Shown one piece after another: positions 1 through 8,054 of a DNA stretch of 55,743 nt (positions are counted from its first letter, which is position 1; the number at the start of each line of letters is the position of its first letter). The notes beneath the pieces were generated by a model. That model saw only the letters and a list, made by a program, of their open reading frames with translations. It was not told the DNA's origin and did no database searches. The DNA is taken from NCBI GenBank assembly GCA_900116485.1, contig FPAX01000013.1, forward strand, positions 1-55,743. The letters are read 5' to 3'. Made by a program: the position numbers and the translations under genes. The stretch is from Selenomonas sp. GACV-9 (GTDB lineage Bacteria > Bacillota > Negativicutes > Selenomonadales > Selenomonadaceae).

Positions 1-256
1 CCGTTACCAAAGGGGCGAACGGGGTAGTGCTTCTTTCTGTCTGGAGCGACTGTCCTGCGCAGCAGGACTGGGCCGTAATCGCATAACCTAGAAAGAACTA
101 TGTACGTCGCGACCTGGTGACGGGAGCAGGCAACTAAATCCGTAGAACTAGGCGTACGGTCCATTCAGCGGAAACAGAAAAAGTACTACCCCGTGAACCC
201 CGAGCTGCGTACTATCGGGATTCCGTTCCGCACGCACTGACAGACAAACTGCAATT
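1..256 (+). repeat. Left copy of a 256-bp terminal inverted repeat; candidate structured RNA
   Basis: The reverse complement of this stretch recurs at 55468-55723 with six mismatches and no length change by eye. It has no convincing ORF. In the + orientation positions 20-32 pair with 181-193 (one G-U wobble, 29-184), and the helix continues toward 40/174 with small irregularities. Inside lie a perfect hairpin 52-58/62-68, a hairpin around 141-145/155-159, and outside it 199-203/215-219. The 29-184 pair is G-U on this strand but a C/A mismatch on the other, which favours this strand as the transcript. Match to a named RNA family is unknown to me; a dispersed intergenic repeat or non-autonomous element is equally possible. 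Confidence 0.8.
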
Positions 257-277
257 TGTCGTAGCTACGATTATGTT

Positions 278-874
278 TTAGTTTAGATGCGCAAGCTTAG
301 CTAAAACAGCGAGCACCAGTATGACAAAGAGCGCATAGAGGACGCCAAGGGCTATGGACCAGGCGTGTCCTTTGCCGGTCAGGTTCTCACGATGATAGAG
401 ATAGATTGGCGGGCAAAGGACGATGGCCAGATAGTACCAGGCAGACATGCGCAGGCCGACCTGCTTGAGATAGTTCTTGTCGACGCAGTACATGACGATG
501 CTGGCCAGACCGACGATGCGCTGCAGCGCGTGATTGGAGCTGCCAGCCGTGATGAAGGCGACGACAAGAGGCAGGAGGACGGCGAGCCGGCAAAGATTCC
601 AGCCTTTTTCGAGGAGCGCCGTCTGCTCCGGTGTGAACGAGATCATCATGCCAGGCCAGATGGCCATCCCACCGGCCTGCGGCGGATACGGCATCGAGCC
701 TATAGGCGGCTGCGGAGCTGCGAACTGTGGCTGGGCGGCATACTGCTGCTGAGCTGGCTGCTGCTGGGCGGCTGGCTGTGGTGCTGGTGTGTCTTGATTG
801 GCAAATGACTGGCCACAGTTGGTGCAGAACTTTGCATCATCGGACAGCTTTTGCCCGCAATTCATACAATACAT
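278..874 (-). CDS. Zinc-ribbon membrane protein, four predicted TM helices
   Basis: 198 residues from an ATG preceded by GAGG about eight bases upstream; an earlier in-frame ATG would add 22 unlikely residues. The N-terminus holds a CxxC...CxxC zinc ribbon (CMNCG and CTNCG), then a Gln/Pro/Ala-rich linker of about 50 residues, then four hydrophobic segments in the C-terminal half. The zinc_ribbon_2 fold is common in Firmicutes membrane proteins of unknown role. It is divergent from 1075-2265, which has the same ribbon. Function cannot be assigned beyond a membrane protein with a cytoplasmic zinc ribbon. Confidence 0.8.
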   Translation of the reverse strand: MYCMNCGQKLSDDAKFCTNCGQSFANQDTPAPQPAAQQQPAQQQYAAQPQFAAPQPPIGSMPYPPQAGGMAIWPGMMISFTPEQTALLEKGWNLCRLAVLLPLVVAFITAGSSNHALQRIVGLASIVMYCVDKNYLKQVGLRMSAWYYLAIVLCPPIYLYHRENLTGKGHAWSIALGVLYALFVILVLAVLAKLAHLN

Positions 875-950
875 AACGAAATCCTCATTTCTCAAATATC
901 TGGATACAAGATATACTTGTTCTTTATATAGACTACACATGGATTGTTTG

Positions 951-1005
951 ATAGCAATTAATCTTCAATTAGATAACCGTTAAATCGATTAAAATCGATT
1001 GCTAT
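951..1005. promoter_or_regulatory. Divergent intergenic region with inverted repeat and paired palindromes
   Basis: Between the two divergent zinc-ribbon genes, ATAGCAAT (951-958) is mirrored by ATTGCTAT (998-1005). Within the enclosed AT-rich stretch the palindrome AATCGATT occurs twice (983-990 and 993-1000), ten bases apart, about one helical turn. This arrangement suits a regulator binding between divergent promoters. No clear -35/-10 pair was fixed for either gene. Confidence 0.4.
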
Positions 1006-1074
1006 TCAATTTTTTTAATGATATGGTAGGGGACAAGCAAATGATTTTCTTTGAGGATCGGGGAGGGGATAAAT

Positions 1075-2265
1075 ATGTTCTGCGCGAATTGCGGGACGCA
1101 GCTGGCCGGCGATGAGAAATTCTGTGCGGCCTGCGGGCATCAAGTGACAGCGCTGCCGCAGCAGTCCACGCAGCAGACAGCGTATCAGCAGCAGGTCATG
1201 TACCAGCAGATGATGGCGCAGCAGATGATGCAGGGGCAGGGGTACCCGCCCTATATGTGGCCGCGGCCGCAGTCAAAAGGGAAACTGGCCACGTTCATCG
1301 ACAATGTCAACCGTATGACCGGAGGAACGGAACACGTTGAACTCAAGATGAATGATCTGGTCGAAAGCGTCTTCCGCCAGCATACGAAGCAGGAGGCGGA
1401 GGAAATCTTCATCTATGGCACGGCGGCAACGACACCGCCAGAGCGGTATATATCGACAGCCTGGCCTCATCCATGGCTATATTCCCGCGTCTTCCTGGTC
1501 CTGGCCATCACGATGGCCTGCCTGCTCTTCATGACGGAGACCCTGGGCAACAAGCTGGCGGCACCGGGAGTCATCTTCATCGGGGCCCTGGCCGTGCCGT
1601 TTTCGGCGCTGATTTTCTTCTTCGAGGTCAATGCGCCGCGGAATATCAGCATCTTTGAGACGACGCAGGTATTTTTCATCGGCGGCGTCATGTCGCTGGT
1701 GATGACGATGTTTGTCTATGGATTCATCGGCTTTGACAAGCTCAGCAATACGAGCACCTTCCTGGTCGGCTTTGCCGAGGAGGTCGGCAAGCTCATTGTC
1801 ACGGCCTACTTCCTGCGTGGCGTCGAGAAGAAGTATATCCTGAACGGGCTCTTGATTGGCGCGGCCGTCGGCGCAGGCTTTGCAGTCTTCGAGACGGCGG
1901 GCTATATCGCCAAGACGAACAGTCTCGGCGTGCTCTACCTGCGCGCGGCCTTGGCCCTCGGCGGCCATGTGGCTTGGGGAAGCCTCACGGGCGCGGCGCT
2001 GGCCATGGTCAAGGGCGCAGAGCCGCTGCGGGCCGATCACTTCCTGGACTTCAGGTTCCTGAAGTTCCTGCTGGTCTGCATCGTACTGCACGGCCTTTGG
2101 GATATGCCACTGCTCTCGCATATCCTGCCGCTTTTGACCCAGATCGGCCTGATGGTGCTGGTTTGGATATTCGTACTGGTCATGCTGCATGCAGGCTTGC
2201 GGCAGATATCGACGCAGCAGGCCCAGGCACAGCAGACTGTGCCGCAGGGCTCAGCCAGTATATGA
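1075..2265 (+). CDS. PrsW-family intramembrane metalloprotease with N-terminal zinc ribbon
   Basis: 396 residues. The ATG at 1075 follows GGGAGGGG by about seven bases; the upstream TTG is too close to that site. Residues 1-25 form a zinc ribbon (CANCG, CAACG), followed by a Gln/Met-rich linker and, from about residue 145, seven to eight hydrophobic helices. Characteristic PrsW (PF13367) motifs are seen: FAEEVGK (EExxK), later FAVFETAGY and conserved histidines in HVAWG and LHGLWD. PrsW in Bacillus subtilis does site-1 cleavage of the anti-sigma factor RsiW; here the substrate is unknown. Adjacent zinc-ribbon proteins on both sides suggest a shared role. Confidence 0.88.
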   Translation: MFCANCGTQLAGDEKFCAACGHQVTALPQQSTQQTAYQQQVMYQQMMAQQMMQGQGYPPYMWPRPQSKGKLATFIDNVNRMTGGTEHVELKMNDLVESVFRQHTKQEAEEIFIYGTAATTPPERYISTAWPHPWLYSRVFLVLAITMACLLFMTETLGNKLAAPGVIFIGALAVPFSALIFFFEVNAPRNISIFETTQVFFIGGVMSLVMTMFVYGFIGFDKLSNTSTFLVGFAEEVGKLIVTAYFLRGVEKKYILNGLLIGAAVGAGFAVFETAGYIAKTNSLGVLYLRAALALGGHVAWGSLTGAALAMVKGAEPLRADHFLDFRFLKFLLVCIVLHGLWDMPLLSHILPLLTQIGLMVLVWIFVLVMLHAGLRQISTQQAQAQQTVPQGSASI

Positions 2266-2358
2266 GAGAACGAGGATTAGATTGAGGATTTAGGTTTCCG
2301 TTATTTGGGGATTGTGGGACTATGATAAAAAGATTTGATGAATGATGGAGGAACAACT

Positions 2359-3234
2359 ATGTTTTGCAAAAATTGTAACACCCCACTGCCAGATGATGCG
2401 AAATTCTGCAAGAACTGCGGCACGAAAGTGATGGCTGATCCGGCTCCGCAGGCAGATGCCACGGCAGCCAGCTCAGCCGCTGCAGGTACGGTCAGCAGCA
2501 CGGCCGCGGTCCCTGAGGCGCAGATGACGAAAGTCACGCCGCCTCCCCAGCCGCAGCCACAGCCAGCCATGACAGCCCCGCAGCAGCCGAATGTGCCGCC
2601 GGTACCGCCCCAGATGAATATGCAGGGCGGCTACTACCCGCAGCCGCAGAACCGCGCCTCGACGGGCAAGATCGTAGCCATCACGCTGGCCGTTGTCGCT
2701 GTGCTCGGCCTTGGCTTCATGGCTGTGAGCTCGTCGAGTGCCAACGATAAGCCTGAGATAACACAGACTGACCCTGCGGAAAAGGGCACTGACCAGCCCA
2801 GTGCTGAGTCGCAGCAGGCAGGCGTACTGTCGCTCAAGCACAAGGACCGCAAGCTCATGAACAATGAGACGAACGAGCTCATCCTGATGCTCAAGGATGC
2901 CCAGATCACCATGGATGCCGCTGGCCATCCGCAGCTTTGCCTGCTCTATACGAATAAGCTGGCCAAGAGCTTTTCGAGTCTCGAGCTTTCCGTCCGGGCC
3001 CTTGACCAGGCGGGCGAGCCGATGAAGAGCACGGTGACCGGTCATACCTTCCAGAGCGTGGAAGTGCGCCAGGTCGTAGCCCCCGAGGGCTCGACGTCGA
3101 AGAGTGACATCATCCCGTTGGCAGAGCTGCCGAAGGCAGAGAAATACCAGATCACGTTCCGCTGCATCAATTTCGCGGATCACAGTTTCCTGATGTTCAA
3201 GGGAAGCAATAAACCGACGGTGCTTGTCGAGTAA
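2359..3234 (+). CDS. Zinc-ribbon, single-TM protein with extracytoplasmic domain
   Basis: 291 residues; ATG chosen because GGAGGA lies seven bases upstream. Order: zinc ribbon (CKNCN, CKNCG; residues 3-22), a low-complexity Pro/Gln/Ala linker to about residue 95, one TM helix (IVAITLAVVAVLGLGFMAVS), a polar spacer, and a C-terminal domain of about 130 residues of predicted beta character that I do not recognise. The layout suggests a ribbon inside the cell and a beta domain outside. It follows the PrsW-like gene on the same strand and ends at a strong terminator. Confidence 0.8.
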   Translation: MFCKNCNTPLPDDAKFCKNCGTKVMADPAPQADATAASSAAAGTVSSTAAVPEAQMTKVTPPPQPQPQPAMTAPQQPNVPPVPPQMNMQGGYYPQPQNRASTGKIVAITLAVVAVLGLGFMAVSSSSANDKPEITQTDPAEKGTDQPSAESQQAGVLSLKHKDRKLMNNETNELILMLKDAQITMDAAGHPQLCLLYTNKLAKSFSSLELSVRALDQAGEPMKSTVTGHTFQSVEVRQVVAPEGSTSKSDIIPLAELPKAEKYQITFRCINFADHSFLMFKGSNKPTVLVE

Positions 3235-3247
3235 AAAACAGAACCCC

Positions 3248-3278
3248 AAGGGTCATGGCCGAGTGCCATGACCCTTTT
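3248..3278 (+). terminator. Rho-independent terminator
   Basis: A 12-bp perfect stem (3248-3259 with 3265-3276) with a five-base loop and T residues, just after the zinc-ribbon gene. Confidence 0.85.
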
Positions 3279-3343
3279 CGATTGCGGGAATGCGGGTGAT
3301 GCGCTAAGATATAAGAAATAGATGTGAATTTGAGGTGATTGCA

Positions 3344-3628
3344 TTGGTAAAACTGACAGGCTACTACCAGCTGCCGGGGGCACTGCCGCAGCCGGTGGAT
3401 TTTGAGGACTTATTCGACAAATCGTTCATGCGCAAGTATACGAACTACCGCACCTTCGAGAAATTCCTGCAGGGCGGCAAGTTCCGCATCACATCCCAGC
3501 AGGACTTCGAGGACCTGCCCGAAGAGCAGATGGATAAACACGTAGCCAAGAACACACGATTCGGCAGCTGGAAAGAGATGATAGACTTCGCGACAGATAT
3601 CTACGCGCGGAAACAGATGCAGCGGTAA
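3344..3628 (+). CDS. Small conserved-looking hypothetical protein (94 aa)
   Basis: Start TTG at 3344 is chosen because GAGGTG at 3332-3337 is well spaced for it and overlaps the alternative GTG. The protein is soluble, charged and predicted helical, with aromatic residues in the N-terminal third (YYQLPG, YTNYRTFEKFL). No domain is recognised. It lies 11 bases before the phosphatase gene and may be co-transcribed with it. Confidence 0.7.
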   Translation: MVKLTGYYQLPGALPQPVDFEDLFDKSFMRKYTNYRTFEKFLQGGKFRITSQQDFEDLPEEQMDKHVAKNTRFGSWKEMIDFATDIYARKQMQR

Positions 3629-3639
3629 GGGAGAGGATA

Positions 3640-4104
3640 ATGGGAATGAAAAAGGTTCTTTTTGTCTGTCACGGCAATATTTGCCGGTCGACGATGGCTG
3701 AGTTCGTGATGAAGGATATGGTGGAAAAAGCGGGGCTTGCGGAGGAGATCCTCGTGGAGTCGAAGGCTTGCCGCACCGATGAGATCGGCAGTGACACGCA
3801 TCCGGGGACGAAGCGGGTGCTGCGCGCGCATGGGGTGCCGTTCACGCCACGGCAGGCGCGGCAGATCCGGCGCACGGATTATGATGAATATGACCTGATT
3901 ATTGCGATGGATGATGAGAATATGCGTGATTTATCACGACTTACAGGCGGCGATCCGCAGGGCAAGTGCCATTTGCTGCTTGCGTATGCTGGTGAGGCGC
4001 GAGAGGTGGCTGATCCTTGGTATACGGGGAATTTTGAGGTTACGTATATGGACGTTACTAAAGGGTGTCGTTCTCTGCTGGACAAAATTCGACCAATGCG
4101 GTAA
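3640..4104 (+). CDS. Low molecular weight protein tyrosine phosphatase
   Basis: 154 residues, the usual family length. The CX5R signature CHGNICRS lies at residues 10-17 in the N-terminal P-loop, and the general acid Asp in DPWYTG is at about residue 125. The start may be ATG 3640 or the ATG two codons later; both are near a GGGAGAGG site. Such enzymes often dephosphorylate BY-kinases or arginine-phosphorylated proteins; the polysaccharide locus in this window encodes no BY-kinase, so the substrate is open. Confidence 0.92.
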   Translation: MGMKKVLFVCHGNICRSTMAEFVMKDMVEKAGLAEEILVESKACRTDEIGSDTHPGTKRVLRAHGVPFTPRQARQIRRTDYDEYDLIIAMDDENMRDLSRLTGGDPQGKCHLLLAYAGEAREVADPWYTGNFEVTYMDVTKGCRSLLDKIRPMR

Positions 4105-4203
4105 TATAGATAGGTAATTATTGGTGCGTGTGTATCATTGTAAACTTTCAGAGCGTACATGCTGGCACATGACAGTTTATATTATTGCAGAGAAGGTGCT
4201 TTA

Positions 4204-5580
4204 TTGGAATCAAGAGGAAGTTTTTCGACTCGTCTGGGCTTTATCCTGGTGTCGGCTGGCTGTGCAATCGGCCTTGGCAACGTCTGGCGTTTCCCATATA
4301 TCACGGGTGAGTATGGCGGCGCAGCGTTCGTGCTGATTTATCTGGTGTTCTTGGCCATCCTGGGCCTGCCCATCATGGTGGCGGAGTTTGCCGTGGGCCG
4401 CGCGAGTATCCGCAGTGCGGCGATGTCGTTTGATGCGCTGGAGCCGCGGGGCACGAAGTGGCATCTCTATAAGTATGGGGCCATCGCGGGCAATCTGCTG
4501 CTGATGATGTTCTATACGACGGTATCAGGCTGGATGCTTTATTACCTCTATAAGATGGCATCGGGAGGCCTGGCGGGGCTCGATGCCGCAGGGGTCGGCG
4601 GCGTGTTTGGCGCGCTGCTGCAGGACCCCGTCACGATGGCGGGCTATATGGTGGCGATTGTCGTGCTTTGCGGCGGTGTCTGCTACCTTGGCGTGCAGGC
4701 GGGCGTCGAGCGCATCACGAAGTCGATGATGAGCTGCCTGCTCGTGCTCATGGTTGTCCTGGCTGTCCATAGCGTCATCCTGCCAGGGGGCGAGGAAGGC
4801 CTGCGCTATTACCTCTATCCGGACTTCGGACGGCTGATGGAGTTTGGCATCAAGGAGGTCATCTTCGCTGCGATGGGACAGGCTTTCTTCACGTTGTCCA
4901 TCGGTATCGGTGCACTGGCCATCTTCGGCAGCTATATCGGCAAGACGAAACGCCTGACGGGCGAGGCTGTCTGGGTGGTACTGCTCGATACCTTCGTTGC
5001 TATCATGGCTGGCCTTATCATTTTCCCGGCCTGCTTTGCCTATGGCGTCGACCCGGCCAGCGGCCCGAATCTCTTATTCATCTCGCTGCCGAACGTGTTC
5101 AATGCGATGCCGCTTGGCCGCCTTTGGGGCACGATGTTCTTCCTGTTCATGACGTTTGCCTCGATGTCGACGGTCATTGCGGTATTCGAGAACCTCATCG
5201 TCTGCTTCTTTGAGCTGCTGCATAAGGATCGCCGGACAATCATCCGCTGGGGCATCCCGGTCATCATCCTGCTGTCGCTGCCATGCGTGCTCGGCTTCAA
5301 CGTCTGGAGCGGATTCCAGCCGCTCGGCCCGGGCTCGGGGGTACTTGACCTCGAGGACTTCTTCGTCAGCAACAACCTGCTGCCCCTCGGGTCGCTCGTT
5401 TATCTTGCCTTCTGCACGAGCCGCTACGGCTGGGGTTGGGATAACTTCATCAAGGAGGCCAATACCGGCAAGGGGATGGCCTTCCCGACCTGCGTGCGGT
5501 TCTATGTCACGTGGATCTTGCCGCTTATCGTACTCGTCATCTTTGTCAACGGGTATTATGCGCTGTTCTTCAGCAAATAA
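4204..5580 (+). CDS. Sodium-dependent transporter, NSS/SNF family
   Basis: 458 residues with about eleven to twelve TM helices. TM1 carries the family motif around AIGLGNVWRFPY, where the helix unwinds to bind Na+ and substrate in LeuT-like proteins. The start TTG at 4204 follows GAAGGTG by about eight bases; a longer reading frame has no ribosome site. Substrate (amino acid or small amine) cannot be told from sequence. Monocistronic, closed by a strong terminator. Confidence 0.9.
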   Translation: MESRGSFSTRLGFILVSAGCAIGLGNVWRFPYITGEYGGAAFVLIYLVFLAILGLPIMVAEFAVGRASIRSAAMSFDALEPRGTKWHLYKYGAIAGNLLLMMFYTTVSGWMLYYLYKMASGGLAGLDAAGVGGVFGALLQDPVTMAGYMVAIVVLCGGVCYLGVQAGVERITKSMMSCLLVLMVVLAVHSVILPGGEEGLRYYLYPDFGRLMEFGIKEVIFAAMGQAFFTLSIGIGALAIFGSYIGKTKRLTGEAVWVVLLDTFVAIMAGLIIFPACFAYGVDPASGPNLLFISLPNVFNAMPLGRLWGTMFFLFMTFASMSTVIAVFENLIVCFFELLHKDRRTIIRWGIPVIILLSLPCVLGFNVWSGFQPLGPGSGVLDLEDFFVSNNLLPLGSLVYLAFCTSRYGWGWDNFIKEANTGKGMAFPTCVRFYVTWILPLIVLVIFVNGYYALFFSK

Positions 5581-5590
5581 AGGTAAAGGA

Positions 5591-5637
5591 AACGCCGGGC
5601 CGAAACCATTTAATTTGTGGTTTCGGCCCGGCGTTTT
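5591..5637 (+). terminator. Rho-independent terminator after the NSS transporter
   Basis: Perfect 17-bp stem, 5591-5607 with 5619-5635, then T residues. Confidence 0.9.
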
Positions 5638-5638
5638 G

Positions 5639-5647
5639 TGTTATAAT
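5639..5647 (+). promoter_or_regulatory. Extended -10 promoter for the small toxin-like gene
   Basis: TG-T-TATAAT at 5639-5647 is an extended -10 element; no good -35 is present. It would start a roughly 100-base leader. In that leader CCCTCC (5701-5706) can pair with the ribosome site AGGAGGG (5741-5747), and CCCTC/GAGGG (5680-5684/5689-5693) forms a hairpin, so translation is likely sequestered. Confidence 0.55.
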
Positions 5648-5754
5648 ATTCGTGGTGCTATCACACAGGAAGCGGTTAGCCCTCTGCGGAGGGACTGTGA
5701 CCCTCCGATGACATAGAGTCCCCTTGGGGAAATATGCAAGAGGAGGGATGTCGT

Positions 5755-5850
5755 ATGACAATAGAGTCAATGTTAGCTGTAACAGGCTATACGATTGCCG
5801 TCTTTAGTTTCGGCTATATGATCGGTAAAGACTTGAACACACGAAAATAA
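5755..5850 (+). CDS. 31-aa hydrophobic peptide, putative type I (holin-like/TxpA-like) toxin
   Basis: Starts ATG at 5755 after AGGAGGG with an eight-base gap. The peptide begins MTIESMLAVTGYTIAVF and has a single hydrophobic stretch (about residues 6-23) with a charged tail (KDLNTRK). Size, MT(I/V) start, hydrophobic core and basic tail resemble the short membrane toxins annotated as putative holin-like toxins in Firmicutes. The structured leader and a convergent antisense promoter beyond the 3' end support a type I toxin; the family match is by appearance only. Confidence 0.62.
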   Translation: MTIESMLAVTGYTIAVFSFGYMIGKDLNTRK

Positions 5851-5933
5851 CCGCCCCATGTCTGGAAAACTAGGCGGTTAATTCGTACATTATATGTTCG
5901 GGCTGACTGTTCCCGTGTATAGCATCTTTTCTA
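5846..5933 (-). ncRNA. Predicted antisense RNA (antitoxin) overlapping the toxin 3' end
   Basis: A promoter on the minus strand (TTGACG 5967-5962, 17-bp spacer, TATAAT 5944-5939) would start RNA near 5932 running toward the toxin. The transcript crosses the stem 5849-5855/5873-5879 (AACCGCC/GGCGGTT), which lies directly after the toxin stop codon and could end both transcripts. The geometry matches txpA/ratA-like pairs where the RNAs overlap at their 3' ends. Confidence 0.55.
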
Positions 5934-5938
5934 TACTC

Positions 5939-5967
5939 ATTATACCAAGATGGATTTTTTTCGTCAA
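5939..5967 (-). promoter_or_regulatory. Sigma-70 type promoter of the antisense RNA
   Basis: Read on the minus strand: TTGACG, exactly 17 bases, TATAAT. It points away from the NagZ-like gene and into the toxin locus. Confidence 0.65.
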
Positions 5968-5998
5968 TGAAGAACAATATTAATCGAGGGATAAGGCA

Positions 5999-7135
5999 AT
6001 GAAGTGTAATACGTGGATTAAGAGGTTGGCTGTGGGCTTTATGACGCTGGTGCTGGCGATTGCTGCAGGCTGTGGCCAGGGGGCGGATAAGGCTGCTGAG
6101 AAGCCGCAGACGTTTGATGACAAGGTTGATGCTATTGTCGCCAATATGAGCTATAAGGAAAAGCTCGGGCAGATGGTGATGATAGGCATCCATGGCACGG
6201 AGATCACCGATGATGCCAAATACATGCTGAGCCAGTATCATATCGGCAATATCATCCTGTTTGACCGCAACCTGCAGACGGCTGAGCAGACGGCCAGGCT
6301 TACCGCTGACCTGCAGCAGGCGGCAAGCGATGCGGGGCAGCCTGTGCCGCTTTTTATCGGCATTGATGAAGAAGGCGGCCCTGTTTCGCGGGGCAAGGGC
6401 TTTATCGAGCCGCCGCCATCCCAGCGGGCGCTGGGCGAGGCCCAGGATACCGTGGCCGCTGAATCCTGGGCGCGCAAGACCGGCGAGCAGCTGCGAAAGC
6501 TGGGCATCAATGTGAACTTCGCACCGGTGGCCGACCTCGGCGCGGCAAGTGAGCGTTCCTACGGCGCTGACCCGGAGCAGGCGGTAAAGATGCTCAAGGC
6601 TGCGACGCAGGGTTATGAGGAGGCCCATGTCATCTATGCACTCAAACATTTCCCCGGTATCGGCCGCGGGACAGTCGACTCGCATCAGGATGTTTCGGCT
6701 ATCGACATCAGCAGGGAAGAGCTCCGTAATACGGATCTCAAGCCATTCCAGGCCATTATCGATCAAGATACCGACGATGACTTTTTCGTACTCGTCTCAC
6801 ATCTGAAGTATCCGCAGCTTGATGCGAAGAACTCGGCCAGCCAGTCGCGCGCCATCATCACAGACCTGCTGCGTGGTGAGATGGGCTATCAAGGCCTTAT
6901 CATCACGGATGACCTTGAGATGGGGGCGGTGGCTAAGCACGGCAGCTTCCGGCAGCTCGGCGTCAATGCCGTCAAGGCTGGCGCCGATATGGTCATGATC
7001 TGCCATGAGTATGACCATGAGACGGAAATCTATCTGGGTTTGCTCGAAGCATATGAAAACGGCGAGCTGGACAAGGATCAAATCGATGCGTCAGTAAAAC
7101 GTATCGTCAAGGCGAAATTATTGCATCAGCAGTGA
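5999..7135 (+). CDS. Beta-N-acetylhexosaminidase-like lipoprotein, glycoside hydrolase family 3
   Basis: 378 residues. The N-terminus is a lipoprotein signal peptide with lipobox IAAGC (Cys25). The GH3 domain holds KHFPGIGRGTVDSHQ, the NagZ-type motif carrying the catalytic His, and the nucleophile Asp in ITDDLEMGA. NagZ enzymes cleave GlcNAc from muropeptides; a lipid-anchored form would work outside the cytoplasmic membrane on peptidoglycan. The ATG at 5999 follows GATAAGG. Ends at a terminator shared with the convergent met operon. Confidence 0.9.
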   Translation: MKCNTWIKRLAVGFMTLVLAIAAGCGQGADKAAEKPQTFDDKVDAIVANMSYKEKLGQMVMIGIHGTEITDDAKYMLSQYHIGNIILFDRNLQTAEQTARLTADLQQAASDAGQPVPLFIGIDEEGGPVSRGKGFIEPPPSQRALGEAQDTVAAESWARKTGEQLRKLGINVNFAPVADLGAASERSYGADPEQAVKMLKAATQGYEEAHVIYALKHFPGIGRGTVDSHQDVSAIDISREELRNTDLKPFQAIIDQDTDDDFFVLVSHLKYPQLDAKNSASQSRAIITDLLRGEMGYQGLIITDDLEMGAVAKHGSFRQLGVNAVKAGADMVMICHEYDHETEIYLGLLEAYENGELDKDQIDASVKRIVKAKLLHQQ

Positions 7136-7140
7136 AAATA

Positions 7141-7180
7141 AAAAGACAGTATGCGGACGAATCTGCATACTGTCTTTTTG
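7141..7180. terminator. Bidirectional terminator between nagZ-like gene and metQ
   Basis: Stem 7141-7154 with 7165-7178, A-rich on the left and T-rich on the right, so it can serve both converging transcripts. Confidence 0.85.
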
Positions 7181-7197
7181 TATCTGTGATTTGTGGC

Positions 7198-8040
7198 TTA
7201 GAATGCCGGGACGACGGCGCCTTTGTATTTATCGCTGATGAAGGCTTTGACTTCCGGGCTCTGGAGGGCCTTGATGAGGGCCTGGATTTCCGGGCGGTCT
7301 TTGTCGCCTTCACGTACGGCCAGGATGTTGACGTACGGGGAGGTGCTGTCCTCCATGATCAGGGCGTCTTTCGTCGGGACGAGGTTTACCTGCATGGCGT
7401 AGTTCGTGTTGATGACGGCAGCGTCAACGTCTTCGAGCGTGCGCGGAACCTGGGCGGCCTCGACTTCCTGGAATTTGAAGTTATGCGTGTTCTCGGCGAT
7501 ATCCTGGACCGTAGCCTTCTCACCGACGCCGTCCTTGAGCTTCAAGAGGCCAGCTTTCTGCAGCAGCAGCAGGGCGCGGCCACCGTTGGTCGGGTCGTTC
7601 GGGATGGCGATGGAGGCACCGTCTTTGAGCTCCTTGAGGTCTTTGACCTTCTTGGAGTAGACGCCCATCGGCTCGATGTGGATGCCAGCGACGTTCATGA
7701 GCTTGACTTCCTTATGCTCTTCCATGAAGTTCTTGAGATACGGCTCATGCTGGAAGAAGTTAGCATCGAGTTCCTTGTCGTTGAGGGCCAGGTTCGGCTG
7801 GACGTAGTCGTTGAACTCGACGATATCGAGTTTGATGCCGTCCTTTTCGAGGAGCGGCTTGACGACCTCGAGGATCTCGGCATGCGGGACGGCCGTAGCG
7901 CCGACCTTCAGCGTCTTCATGCCCGAGGAGTTCTGAGCGACAGCGCTCGTCCCCGAGCTGCTGCTGTCGCTGCCACCGCAGCCGGCGAAGGCCAGGGCTG
8001 CGACCATGAGCGTCGCGATGAGTGATACGATTTTCTTCAT
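7198..8040 (-). CDS. metQ: Methionine ABC transporter substrate-binding lipoprotein MetQ
   Basis: 280 residues with a lipoprotein signal (ALAFAGC, Cys21). The NlpA/MetQ fold is recognised by VGATAVPHAEILE, EFNDYVQPNLALNDKELDANFFQHEPYL and the late NTNYAMQ segment. It captures methionine (D or L) and delivers it to MetNI. It is the last gene of metN-metI-metQ, 14 bases after metI. Confidence 0.95.
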   Translation of the reverse strand: MKKIVSLIATLMVAALAFAGCGGSDSSSSGTSAVAQNSSGMKTLKVGATAVPHAEILEVVKPLLEKDGIKLDIVEFNDYVQPNLALNDKELDANFFQHEPYLKNFMEEHKEVKLMNVAGIHIEPMGVYSKKVKDLKELKDGASIAIPNDPTNGGRALLLLQKAGLLKLKDGVGEKATVQDIAENTHNFKFQEVEAAQVPRTLEDVDAAVINTNYAMQVNLVPTKDALIMEDSTSPYVNILAVREGDKDRPEIQALIKALQSPEVKAFISDKYKGAVVPAF

Positions 8041-8054
8041 TATGATTCCCCCTT

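Noticed and set aside
7132..8025. Plus-strand ORF of 297 codons across metQ
   Set aside because: Shadow of metQ; Asp/Val/Leu-rich with no motif.
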